A DNA stretch of 16,905 bases, from NCBI GenBank assembly GCA_025656895.1, contig JAHXHF010000162.1, forward strand, positions 1-16,905, in the 5' to 3' direction. The position numbers were made by a program, and so were the translations under genes. How positions within the stretch are numbered: the stretch's first letter is position 1; the number at the start of each line of letters is the position of its first letter. The DNA comes from a gamma proteobacterium symbiont of Bathyaustriella thionipta. Its GTDB lineage: Bacteria; Pseudomonadota; Gammaproteobacteria; Chromatiales; Chromatiaceae. A model generated the notes under the pieces. The model was not told where the DNA came from and made no database searches. It saw nothing but the letters and a program-made list of their open reading frames with translations. This document shows positions 7,800 to 14,386 of this stretch, in pieces.

Positions 7800-8804
7800 A
7801 TGGATAATGCCTTCACCGATTTACGCATCAGCGCCTCCAATGGTGGTGATACCGAAGAAGGCTTCTGGCCCTCCTTCACGGATGTTATGACCGTTATTGT
7901 CATGATTTTTCTCATGGCCATGCTGATACTGCTCATTAAGAATATGGATCTGGTCACACAGTTGCGCGCCACCATGGCCGCCGAACGTGAAGCGGCTGAA
8001 CTGGCTCGCAACACCAGTGTTGAAAAAGAAACGCTGGCATTACGCCTGATCAACACCGAAAATGAACTGTCCATGATGCGTATGCAATTAATGCATCTGA
8101 CCGAACAAAATGAGCAAAAAAGCCAGCTCATTAATAAAAACAACCGCCTCTATCAGAACCTGTCCCTGCAACTGCGCAGCCTGACACACGATAAATCGAC
8201 CCTCACCGCCGAGCTGGAGAAAACCCGCAGTAGCCTGCAGGCGGCTGCAACCAGTATCAGCAGCCAGCAACGTCAAATGACGCAGCTTGAATCACAACTG
8301 GAAAGCACGCAAAGCGCCCTGCAACAAAGTCGTGAAGAGAACGAACAACAAACCCAACGTCTGGCACAACTGGCGCTGGAATCGGACAACCGTGTGCAAC
8401 AGTTTTCACAACTGGAAGATGATTATTCCAGCCTGAAAGTCAAATATGACAAACTGGTTAGACCGGCACGTACTCCCAAAGGAAAGTTTGTTGTGGAAGT
8501 CCGTTACCAGCGTAAAAACAAGCGTGATATTATTGAATACAAAACCCCGAATATGAGTGCCTTTCAACCGCTCAACCGGACACAAATGGACAAACGTTTC
8601 AGTGCCTTAAAAAACCAGTATCAGAGTAAGCTTTATATCAAGGTAATTTTTCCGAAAGACAGCGGTCTTTCTTACAATGAGGCCTGGAAGTTTACTTCAC
8701 ATCTGCACAAAAATTATGATTATTATTTCCAGGAAGAGCCCGAAGATCTAACAGAGACAGACACAAATACCAATCAAACCCCAACTACAAAGGAGAACCC
8801 ATGA
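7800..8804 (+). CDS. MotB/ExbD-like stator subunit with long coiled coil
   Basis: Residues 22-46 (FWPSFTDVMTVIVMIFLMAMLILLI) are a single membrane helix opening with the S-x-x-D-x-M-T pattern of MotB-type subunits; D28 is the likely ion-carrying aspartate. A long Glu/Gln/Leu-rich segment from about 47 to 225 follows, with heptad-like spacing, predicted to be a periplasmic coiled coil. A compact C-terminal domain (about 230-315; KGKFVVEVRYQ, KLYIKVIFPKDSGLSYNEAW) could be an ExbD/TolR-like fold. I see no OmpA-type peptidoglycan-binding motif such as those that anchor MotB or ZorB. The ATG at 7800 follows an in-frame TGA and has little Shine-Dalgarno sequence. The gene pairs with the upstream channel subunit and its stop overlaps the next start (ATGA). 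Function is not known to me. Confidence 0.82.
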   Translation: MDNAFTDLRISASNGGDTEEGFWPSFTDVMTVIVMIFLMAMLILLIKNMDLVTQLRATMAAEREAAELARNTSVEKETLALRLINTENELSMMRMQLMHLTEQNEQKSQLINKNNRLYQNLSLQLRSLTHDKSTLTAELEKTRSSLQAAATSISSQQRQMTQLESQLESTQSALQQSREENEQQTQRLAQLALESDNRVQQFSQLEDDYSSLKVKYDKLVRPARTPKGKFVVEVRYQRKNKRDIIEYKTPNMSAFQPLNRTQMDKRFSALKNQYQSKLYIKVIFPKDSGLSYNEAWKFTSHLHKNYDYYFQEEPEDLTETDTNTNQTPTTKENP

Positions 8805-9358
8805 TTAAACAACTGCTACTCGTACTGAGCCTGCTGCTCAGTAACAGCCTGTGGGCGGCCGGCCTGACCACGGAAAGCGCGTCCAAATGGATGGATTCCA
8901 TGCAAGCTCTGGAAAAATGGGGAGACACCCATCCACAGGAAACAAAACTGATTCAGGACAATATGCATCCACCGGCTGCCACTCAAAATGGCTTGCCACC
9001 CATGCCTTCATTTGACCGTGCCGCCAGTGCCGCAAAAGCAGCCGGTGTTGCCGCCAATATCGAATCGGTCATCAAGCCTTTCGGTTTTTCTAACATCGAT
9101 TCATGGGCGGCCACCGGTGATACTGTCATGAAAGCTTTTATGACACTGCGCTTTAAGCAACACGACATGAATGCGCAACTGCAACAACAACTGAAAATGA
9201 TTGAAGCAGATCCGAACATGGATGCCGCGCAGAAAAAACAGATCATCCAGTCCATGCAGGGTATGGCGCAATCTTTCCAGCAAAATGCCAATGCACCGGC
9301 TGCTGATGTGGAAGCGGTTCGTCCCTTGTTATCCCGATTTGAAAAGCTTGGCAGCTGA
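8801..9358 (+). CDS. Small secreted helical protein of the stator cassette
   Basis: The 185-residue product starts with a signal peptide (MIKQLLLVLSLLLSNSLWAA, cleavage near residue 20) without a lipobox cysteine, so the mature form should be soluble in the periplasm or exported. The rest is alpha-helical in composition: an Ala-rich part (AASAAKAAGVAANIE), the motif WAATGDTVMKAFMTLRF, and a Gln/Met-rich helix (MNAQLQQQLKMIEADPNM, QKKQIIQSMQGMAQSFQQ). There are no cysteines in the mature part. I do not recognise the family. A strong AAGGAG site precedes the ATG, and the ATGA overlap with the preceding gene couples it tightly to the MotB-like subunit, suggesting it works with that complex. A hairpin at 9378-9407 ends the cassette. 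Confidence 0.82.
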   Translation: MIKQLLLVLSLLLSNSLWAAGLTTESASKWMDSMQALEKWGDTHPQETKLIQDNMHPPAATQNGLPPMPSFDRAASAAKAAGVAANIESVIKPFGFSNIDSWAATGDTVMKAFMTLRFKQHDMNAQLQQQLKMIEADPNMDAAQKKQIIQSMQGMAQSFQQNANAPAADVEAVRPLLSRFEKLGS

Positions 9359-9377
9359 ATTCCCGCAATAGTACAAA

Positions 9378-9412
9378 AATGCCGGGGAATCTCTTTTCCC
9401 CGGCATTCTTTG
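9378..9412. terminator. Bidirectional rho-independent terminator
   Basis: AATGCCGGGGAA (9378-9389) pairs perfectly with TTCCCCGGCATT (9396-9407) around a 6-nt loop. On the minus strand the stem is followed directly by TTTTTG; on the plus strand by CTTTG. It closes the stator cassette from one side and would also end any minus-strand transcript coming from the small ORFs at 9443-9877. Confidence 0.75.
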
Positions 9413-9442
9413 CCGCTCCTGGATAGAATCCTGGCTGAGTAA

Positions 9443-9673
9443 TTACGATGGCTTCTTTGTTTCGTCCTTACTTAATTCAAAAATTGCTGCAAACACCCAT
9501 ATTTGCGCGCTGATAAAAGCCGACTTATACAGATCAGCATGGTGCGGCTCACTCAACACCGTTATGCCAGAATGTTGCTTTTGCTCATTCAACGCCCGCC
9601 TGTGCAGGTCCTTGTACTTTACCGACACCTGCTTTTTTGCTGTGTCCATTCTGAAACTACTCGAATAACCCAT
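9443..9673 (-). CDS. Small hypothetical protein
   Basis: This 76-residue reading frame begins with an ATG, with a second possible start at residue 9 (MDTAKK). The composition is protein-like: a basic, hydrophilic N-terminal half (KKQVSVKYKDLHRRALNEQKQ), then a segment HHADLYKSAFISAQIWVFAAIFELSKDE that could form an amphipathic helix. I recognise no family. It is the best candidate in the otherwise empty 9359-9871 interval, and the hairpin at 9378-9407 has its better T-run on this strand, as expected if something is transcribed here. It begins 3 bp after the stop of the upstream ORF. No good ribosome binding site is visible, so it may be a chance ORF or a relic. Confidence 0.4.
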   Translation of the reverse strand: MGYSSSFRMDTAKKQVSVKYKDLHRRALNEQKQHSGITVLSEPHHADLYKSAFISAQIWVFAAIFELSKDETKKPS

Positions 9674-9676
9674 ACT

Positions 9677-9877
9677 TTACTGCCATTCAATTTGATCCAG
9701 CGTGCCGTCGCCGTCCCTGGCTAAATAATAAATCCTGTTTGTGCGCCGGTTGATACTATTTAAGTGAATAAAACGGGCAACAGACGATGAGCAGAATGGC
9801 AGATACGGTCTGTAACAGGACAAAAAATGACAAGCGTGGATGAAAACAGAAAATAGCCGTATGATGCAGCTATGCAA
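9677..9877 (-). CDS. Possible small ORF or gene relic ending in an EF-hand-like motif
   Basis: Only the last ~25 codons look like protein. They spell an EF-hand-like calcium loop, ARDGDGTLDQIE (9686-9721), with D, D, G, L and E at loop positions 3, 5, 6, 8 and 12 but Ala instead of Asp at position 1. The upstream part is rich in Cys, His, Phe and Ser and looks like translated noncoding DNA; the ATG at 9877 also overlaps the start of the divergent gene at 9872. The true start is unclear, and this may be the surviving 3' end of a longer gene. It stops 3 bp before the next minus-strand ORF. Confidence 0.25.
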   Translation of the reverse strand: MHSCIIRLFSVFIHACHFLSCYRPYLPFCSSSVARFIHLNSINRRTNRIYYLARDGDGTLDQIEWQ

Positions 9878-10144
9878 AAAGCACTTCTTCTGGAAAAATT
9901 ACGGATTTTGGTGGGGCGACGTTTTCGCTACGCGGGTGAGCGTGTCACTCTTATTGATTTACTGATCGATGAAGAAACGGCTGTTTTATGCTTTCAAAAT
10001 CCCGATCAGGTGGAAATTCAGAAAAACCTCTATGGGCAGGCCAGCCGCCTGTGTTCCCGAACCATTGAAATTCCGTTATTTTCCGATAATGATGAATATT
10101 CTGACGAGATGATGTTTTTACTGGAAAACCCGCTTATTGATTAA
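9872..10144 (+). CDS. Conserved-looking hypothetical protein, 90 aa
   Basis: I do not recognise a named family. The 90-residue product is hydrophilic and predicted cytoplasmic, with no signal peptide or membrane segment. The order is a helix-like N-terminus (QKALLLEKLRILVGRRFRYAGE), an apparent beta region (RVTLIDLLIDEETAVLCFQNPD), a second half with two cysteines separated by other residues, and an acidic tail (FSDNDEYSDEMMFLLE). The N-terminal RRFRYAGERVTLIDLLIDEETAVL could be a small beta-barrel fold, but this is speculative. The ATG at 9872 is the first start after an in-frame TAG, although the upstream ribosome binding site is weak. The gene converges on kdsB with 16 bp between their stops, so it is not part of the kdsB operon. 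Confidence 0.65.
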   Translation: MQKALLLEKLRILVGRRFRYAGERVTLIDLLIDEETAVLCFQNPDQVEIQKNLYGQASRLCSRTIEIPLFSDNDEYSDEMMFLLENPLID

Positions 10145-10160
10145 CCCGGAAAATTCAGGA

Positions 10161-10949
10161 TTATGCTAAAACTTCCGGATTCAGTATTTTTTCCACTCTG
10201 GCCAGATCATCCGCCGTATCTACCCCATGTCCGGGTTCTTCTGAGGCCTGCAGCGTATGAATACGCTCATGATGTTCCAGAATTCTGAGTTGTTCCAGTG
10301 ATTCGAGAGCTTCCAGTTCGCCTTGCGGCCAGTTAACAAAGCGATGCAGCAAACCAACCCGATAAGCATACAAACCGATATGCCGGTAAAAAGGCCGGCC
10401 TTGCGGAAGCATTTCATTATCTGCCAGGAACTCATCCCGATTCCAGGGTATGGGCGCACGACTGAAATACAGCGCATAACCCGATTGATCCGTAACCAGT
10501 TTCACAACATTAGGATCAAACAATACGCTGCGTTCCGTCACGGCCGAGAACAATGTACTGACAGAAGCATCTGCATGTTCACTTAAATCTTGTGCCACAT
10601 GGGTTAGCAGTGCGGGTGGCATCATAGGTTCATCACCCTGTAGATTGACCACAATCTCATCATCACTCCAGGCCTTTTTTGTGGCCACCTCGTGAATGCG
10701 ATCCGTACCACTGTGACAATCGGCTGCGGTCATCATGGCCTCACCACCGCATTGCCGGATCACTTCAACAATGCGCTCATCATCGGTGGCGACCACAATT
10801 TCATCGGCTCCGGATAACTCCGCCTGGCGGTAAACGTGCTCAATCATGGGTTTGCCCTGAATCAGCAGCAAAGGCTTGCCCGGCAAACGCGTGGAAGCGT
10901 AACGTGCCGGTATAACAACCTTGAAGGACAAATGACGGCTCTCAGGCAT
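10161..10949 (-). CDS. kdsB: 3-deoxy-manno-octulosonate cytidylyltransferase
   Basis: KdsB makes CMP-Kdo from CTP and Kdo, the activated sugar added to lipid A precursor in the cytoplasm. Motifs are the nucleotide-binding VVIPARYASTRLPGKPL (11-27), VVATDDERI (52-60), HSGTDRI (79-85) and VVNLQGDEPMM (100-110). The open frame runs further upstream, but the ATG at 10949 has an AGAGG site 6-7 nt before it and yields 262 residues, near the usual ~250. That ATG lies within the last codons of the Trm112-like gene (8-bp overlap), so it is translationally coupled. It is the last gene of the exbB-exbD-lpxK-Trm112-kdsB run. Confidence 0.96.
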   Translation of the reverse strand: MPESRHLSFKVVIPARYASTRLPGKPLLLIQGKPMIEHVYRQAELSGADEIVVATDDERIVEVIRQCGGEAMMTAADCHSGTDRIHEVATKKAWSDDEIVVNLQGDEPMMPPALLTHVAQDLSEHADASVSTLFSAVTERSVLFDPNVVKLVTDQSGYALYFSRAPIPWNRDEFLADNEMLPQGRPFYRHIGLYAYRVGLLHRFVNWPQGELEALESLEQLRILEHHERIHTLQASEEPGHGVDTADDLARVEKILNPEVLA

Positions 10950-11130
10950 CAGTAACCTCTTCATCGGCGGGTAACTCCCGGGCTTCATCCGTCAGCATAA
11001 CCGGAATACCATCACGAATGGGAAAAGCCAGGCGATCCAGCTTGCAAATCAGTTCCTGTGCTTTCCTGTCATAGACCAGTTCACCTTTACAGATGGGGCA
11101 TACCAGAATATCGAGCAAATGTTTATGCAT
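10942..11130 (-). CDS. Trm112/YcaR family small protein
   Basis: This 62-residue protein belongs to the Trm112-like family (YcaR in E. coli), small zinc-ribbon-like proteins. Eukaryotic Trm112 activates several methyltransferases; the bacterial role is not settled. The family opening LLDILVCPICKGELVYD is clear, with C11 and C14, plus C29 in ELICKLDR; a fourth canonical cysteine is not seen. It ends with the typical segment LAFPIRDGIPVMLTDEAREL. It overlaps lpxK by 8 bp upstream and kdsB by 8 bp downstream, which matches the lpxK-ycaR-kdsB neighbourhood in enterobacteria. Confidence 0.92.
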   Translation of the reverse strand: MHKHLLDILVCPICKGELVYDRKAQELICKLDRLAFPIRDGIPVMLTDEARELPADEEVTDA

Positions 11131-12112
11131 TGAATAACTCCTTACACTTCATCTGTAAACGTTGTTGCGCTTTCTCATCCAGTTGCGCATACACCGCAAG
11201 ATACCATAAACGCGGATTATTGAAAGCGCTACATTTTACCGCATCTTTTTCGGTCATGAGAACCGGCCAATGGTCATCAAAAAGCAGTTCATGAGCTTTG
11301 AAAACATGATGGTCATCAAAAGCATGACGTTGTATACGCAAACCCTGTGCTTCCAGCAAAAGAAAGAAGCGTTCCGGGTCAGCAATACCGGCCACCGCAT
11401 GAACCGGCGTGTTACTGAAATCAGACAGGCGCTTTTGTGTCCCGGCCGCATCTACTGAAATAACGGGGCCTGCCTGCAGAAACATATTGCCCCGCTGTTG
11501 CGACACTGTCAGCTGAATATCGGTGGTTTCGGCACGACTTAAGGGTTCCCGTAAGGGGCCTGCCGGCAGACACATCCGGTTGCCGTATGCGCGCCGGCCA
11601 TCCTGCAGCAGTATTTCCAGATCCCGACGCATGGCGTAATGTTGTAAGCCATCGTCGGAAATAACCGCATCCAGTTCCTGTTCAGCCAACAATTGTCGAA
11701 TGGCCGCTACCCGGTCAGACGCAACCACCATGGGACAGCCGGTTCTGCGAACAAGCACAAGGGCTTCATCGCCCACCACAGCCACATCACTGTCAGCATG
11801 CACCGCTTGTGGCCGATACCCGGTTCTGCCGCCATAACCACGGCTGACAATTCCGACCTTAAGCCCCTGCAGTGCTAACTGTTGTGCCAGCCAGATCACC
11901 ATGGGCGTTTTTCCCGTACCACCGACCGTGATATTTCCCACCACCAGAACAGGTACAGGAAAGCCGCTGCTGCGCAGGATTTGCCTGGCGTACAACCAGC
12001 GGCGCAGGCTTACCAGCCAGCAGAATAACAGGGAAACCGGCCACAACAACCAGGACAGCCAGTGATGAGGCTGATACCAGACCTCATTCACCCAGCTTGC
12101 GGCGCGTTTCAC
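11123..12112 (-). CDS. lpxK: Tetraacyldisaccharide 4'-kinase
   Basis: LpxK phosphorylates the 4' position of the tetraacyl disaccharide to form lipid IVA at the cytoplasmic face of the inner membrane. The 329-residue product has family length. It begins with a hydrophobic N-terminal anchor (about residues 18-37), followed by VLVVGNITVGGTGKTPMVIWLA with the P-loop GGTGKTP (64-70). SRGYGGRTGYRP, VGDEALVLVRRTGCPMVV and the DDGLQHYAMRRDLEILLQDG block follow in the usual order. The C-terminal MTEKDAVKC motif is also present. Its ATG overlaps the exbD stop (ATGA), and Trm112 starts 8 bp before its end. The lipid flippase gene msbA, often found just upstream, is not between exbD and lpxK here. Confidence 0.96.
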   Translation of the reverse strand: MKRAASWVNEVWYQPHHWLSWLLWPVSLLFCWLVSLRRWLYARQILRSSGFPVPVLVVGNITVGGTGKTPMVIWLAQQLALQGLKVGIVSRGYGGRTGYRPQAVHADSDVAVVGDEALVLVRRTGCPMVVASDRVAAIRQLLAEQELDAVISDDGLQHYAMRRDLEILLQDGRRAYGNRMCLPAGPLREPLSRAETTDIQLTVSQQRGNMFLQAGPVISVDAAGTQKRLSDFSNTPVHAVAGIADPERFFLLLEAQGLRIQRHAFDDHHVFKAHELLFDDHWPVLMTEKDAVKCSAFNNPRLWYLAVYAQLDEKAQQRLQMKCKELFNA

Positions 12113-12537
12113 TCGGCCTTTTTGTCGGGCTGTCTAGCCGTTAGTGTCATATTGAAGATACCAATCTGTTTGGCTACATCCATTGCGGTCATGACCGATT
12201 GATAGGGCGTATCGGCATCGGCTGTAATCACAATAATCTGATCCCGGCGCATTTTGGCTACTTTTTCAATGGCCAGTTTCAGTGTCGCCGGCTCGGTATT
12301 GATTACTTCTCGCTGATTAACAAAAAAGATACCTTTCTTGTCCACAGTAATTTCAATAATTGGTTTTTTCTGGTCTTCCTGATCCTGGGTAGCGGCTTGT
12401 GGCAGGTTGATTTTTATACGTGAATCTTTTTCAAAGGTAGTGGATACCATAAAAAAAATCAGCAGCAGAAATACCACATCAATCAGTGGCGTCAGATTGA
12501 GATCAACCGTTTGTCTTCTGTGTCGATTTAAGTTCAT
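12109..12537 (-). CDS. exbD: ExbD/TolR biopolymer transport protein
   Basis: ExbD pairs with ExbB to use the proton gradient for work across the envelope. The 142-residue protein has a short cytoplasmic N-terminus, one membrane helix (about 14-34) with the key Asp in LTPLIDVVFLLLIFFMVSTTF (D20), and a periplasmic domain ending in AMDVAKQIGIFNMTLTARQ. Length and topology are typical. It overlaps exbB by one base (TGATG) and lpxK by four bases (ATGA). Its place between exbB and lpxK rather than beside tonB suggests a role tied to lipid A/LPS supply or envelope upkeep; that role is an inference. Confidence 0.94.
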   Translation of the reverse strand: MNLNRHRRQTVDLNLTPLIDVVFLLLIFFMVSTTFEKDSRIKINLPQAATQDQEDQKKPIIEITVDKKGIFFVNQREVINTEPATLKLAIEKVAKMRRDQIIVITADADTPYQSVMTAMDVAKQIGIFNMTLTARQPDKKAE

Positions 12538-13160
12538 CAGTCTTGGGCATCAACCACACGTTCACCGTGCATCACTTCGATCATTTTCAGGGCTTCTTCT
12601 TCCATGCCAATAATCAGCCGGTCCACCTTGCCGATGAGATAACGGTGGAACATCAGGCTGGGAATAGCCACAGTCAAACCGGCGGCCGTGGTGAGCAGCG
12701 CTTTGGAAATACCACCGGCTAACACGGTCGGATCACCCACACCGGCACTGGTAATGGCGGCGAACACTTCAATCATACCGAATACCGTACCCAACAAACC
12801 CAGCAAGGGCGTAATAGCTGCAATGGTACCCAGTGAGGTAAAAAAACGTTCCAGGTCAACCACTACCTGTCTGCCCGCATCTTCAACCGCTTCTTTCATA
12901 ACCGCCCGTGAGCAGTCCCGGTTCAACAGCCCGGCAGCCAGCATGCGCCCTAGCGGTGAGCCGGATTGAATGGCTCGAATATGCTCGCTGGTAAGCTTGT
13001 TATTCTTATGTAATTGCCAGATTTGCGACACCAGCTGCGCCGGGATGACCCGCTCGCGCCGCAGACTCCACAAACGTTCAACAACAATAGCAAAGGCGAT
13101 AATTGAGGACAGGATAATGGGCAGCATCAGCCAGCCGCCTGCTTTAACAAGCTCAAACAC
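12537..13160 (-). CDS. exbB: ExbB/TolQ proton channel protein
   Basis: The 207-residue protein has the three-helix ExbB/TolQ layout: TM1 near 10-29, then a cytoplasmic loop, TM2 in LGTIAAITPLLGLLGTVFGMIEVF (110-133) and TM3 in ALLTTAAGLTVAIPSLMFHRYL (154-175). The start is a GTG at 13160, with GGA 8 nt upstream. It heads the operon exbD-lpxK-Trm112-kdsB. A likely promoter lies at 13193-13220, inside the end of dnaQ. It differs from the stator-like channel subunit at 6828-7757 in length and topology, so the window carries two separate members of this superfamily. Confidence 0.94.
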   Translation of the reverse strand: MFELVKAGGWLMLPIILSSIIAFAIVVERLWSLRRERVIPAQLVSQIWQLHKNNKLTSEHIRAIQSGSPLGRMLAAGLLNRDCSRAVMKEAVEDAGRQVVVDLERFFTSLGTIAAITPLLGLLGTVFGMIEVFAAITSAGVGDPTVLAGGISKALLTTAAGLTVAIPSLMFHRYLIGKVDRLIIGMEEEALKMIEVMHGERVVDAQD

Positions 13161-13192
13161 AATAATATTCCATGATAATGATCCGGACGGCT

Positions 13193-13220
13193 ATCATACT
13201 GCTTATTGCACTGGCTTCAA
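13193..13220 (-). promoter_or_regulatory. Possible promoter of the exbB-kdsB operon
   Basis: On the minus strand TTGAAG (13215-13220) and TATGAT (13193-13198) match -35 and -10 hexamers at 4 and 5 of 6 positions with a 16-bp spacer. The element overlaps the last codons of dnaQ and would start transcription about 25 nt upstream of the exbB GTG. It would let the lipid A operon be expressed apart from rnhA-dnaQ. Confidence 0.4.
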
Positions 13221-13943
13221 AGAAGCATCCGCAGGTTCCGGCTGCAGCCAGATACAATGTCCTGCATTTTTATGTATGGCCTGCAATTTCTGTTCATGCG
13301 CGGCCAGTTCTTCTGCATTGGCTGCCACCACTTTCAAGGGCGGGTGCTCATGCACCCGGGTAATACGCATGGCCGCAGATTGCCCATGAATATTATCGGC
13401 ATCATCCGGCTCCAGCAGCAAGGCGGTTTGTCCGCCTGTCATGGCCAGATAAACATCGGCCAGAATTTCCGAATCAAGCAGGGCGCCGTGTAATTGTCGA
13501 TGCGTATTGTTGATGTCGTAACGTTTGCACAGGGCATCCAGACTATTGCGCTGGCCGGGATGTATCTTACGCGCCATGACCAGCGTATCGATCACGCTGC
13601 AAATATCGGCTATGGCAAAGCCACTGTTACACAATGCCAATTCGGCATTCAGGAATTTCACATCAAAGGGGGCGTTATGAATAATCAGTTCCGCGCCTTC
13701 CAGATAGGCTTTCAGGTCCGTCAATACATCGGCAAAGCGCGGTTTGTCTGCCAGAAATTCCTGGCTGATACCGTGTACCTGCAGCGCGCCTTCATCAATC
13801 TCCCGGTCGGGTTGCAGGTATTGATGATAGTTGTTGCCGCTCAGACGCCGGTCTATCATTTCCACACAACCAATTTCGATAATGCGATGTCCTTCCTCCG
13901 GTTCCAGACCGGTGGTTTCCGTATCCAGTATCACCTGACGCAT
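13203..13943 (-). CDS. dnaQ: DNA polymerase III epsilon subunit, 3'-5' proofreading exonuclease
   Basis: The epsilon subunit proofreads within the Pol III core. The 246-residue product carries the DEDDh exonuclease signature: D7 and E9 in LDTETTG, D94 in HNAPFD, H152 and D157 in LHGALLDSEIL. After the nuclease domain, GGQTALLLE (170-178) sits where E. coli epsilon has its beta-clamp-binding QTSMAF, so QTALLL is a candidate clamp motif. A linker and a C-terminal helical part, expected to contact the alpha subunit, follow. The ATG overlaps the rnhA stop (TAATG), so both genes are read in the same direction and coupled; in E. coli rnhA and dnaQ are divergent. Confidence 0.96.
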   Translation of the reverse strand: MRQVILDTETTGLEPEEGHRIIEIGCVEMIDRRLSGNNYHQYLQPDREIDEGALQVHGISQEFLADKPRFADVLTDLKAYLEGAELIIHNAPFDVKFLNAELALCNSGFAIADICSVIDTLVMARKIHPGQRNSLDALCKRYDINNTHRQLHGALLDSEILADVYLAMTGGQTALLLEPDDADNIHGQSAAMRITRVHEHPPLKVVAANAEELAAHEQKLQAIHKNAGHCIWLQPEPADASLKPVQ

Positions 13944-14386
13944 TAACTGATTTCTCCAATACCCAGGTTTGCCAGCTCATCCGCTCGCTCATTACCGGGA
14001 TTACCGGCATGACCTTTAACCCAGCACCATTGCACATCAAACTGTTCGGCCAGTTTATCCAGTCTCTGCCATAAATCTGCATTTTTCACCGGTTTTCTGG
14101 CGGCTGTTTTCCAGCCGTTTTTCTTCCAGCGATGAATCCATTCGCCGATACCCTGCTGAACATAGCGTGAATCGGTATACAGGCGTACCGGAACAGGTTT
14201 TGTCAAAGCCAATAATGCTTCAATCACGGCCAGAAGTTCCATACGATTGTTGGTGGTTTCGGCCTCACCGCCAAATAATTCTTTTTTGCTGTCCTTGTAC
14301 AAAAGCAAGGCTCCCCAGCCTCCGGGGCCCGGGTTTCCTTTGCATGCACCATCTGTATATATTTCAACCTGGGGCTTATCCGACAT
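13943..14386 (-). CDS. rnhA: Ribonuclease HI
   Basis: RNase HI cuts the RNA strand of RNA-DNA hybrids, removing primers and R-loops. From the ATG at 14386, which has an AAGGA site about 6 nt before it, the protein has 147 residues, close to E. coli's 155. Catalytic residues are in place: D12 in YTDGACKGNPGPGGWG, E50 in TTNNRMELLA, D72 in YTDSRYV, H126 in VKGHAGNPGNERAD and D136. The basic handle (HRWKKNGWKTAARKPVKN, 85-102) is present, so it is the handle-containing type. It overlaps the methyltransferase-like gene upstream by 11 bp and dnaQ downstream by 3 bp. Confidence 0.97.
   Translation of the reverse strand: MSDKPQVEIYTDGACKGNPGPGGWGALLLYKDSKKELFGGEAETTNNRMELLAVIEALLALTKPVPVRLYTDSRYVQQGIGEWIHRWKKNGWKTAARKPVKNADLWQRLDKLAEQFDVQWCWVKGHAGNPGNERADELANLGIGEIS

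Noticed and set aside
6828..9358. Zorya-type anti-phage defence system
   Set aside because: There is no ZorC, ZorD or ZorE-like gene, the B subunit lacks an OmpA-like domain, and the neighbours are housekeeping genes rather than a defence island.
10950..10988. Longer kdsB start at 10988
   Set aside because: The ATG at 10949 has a good AGAGG site, aligns with KdsB family length and fits the overlap with the Trm112 gene.
13172..13946. Plus-strand ORFs opposite dnaQ
   Set aside because: They are antisense frames of an intact dnaQ with all catalytic residues present.
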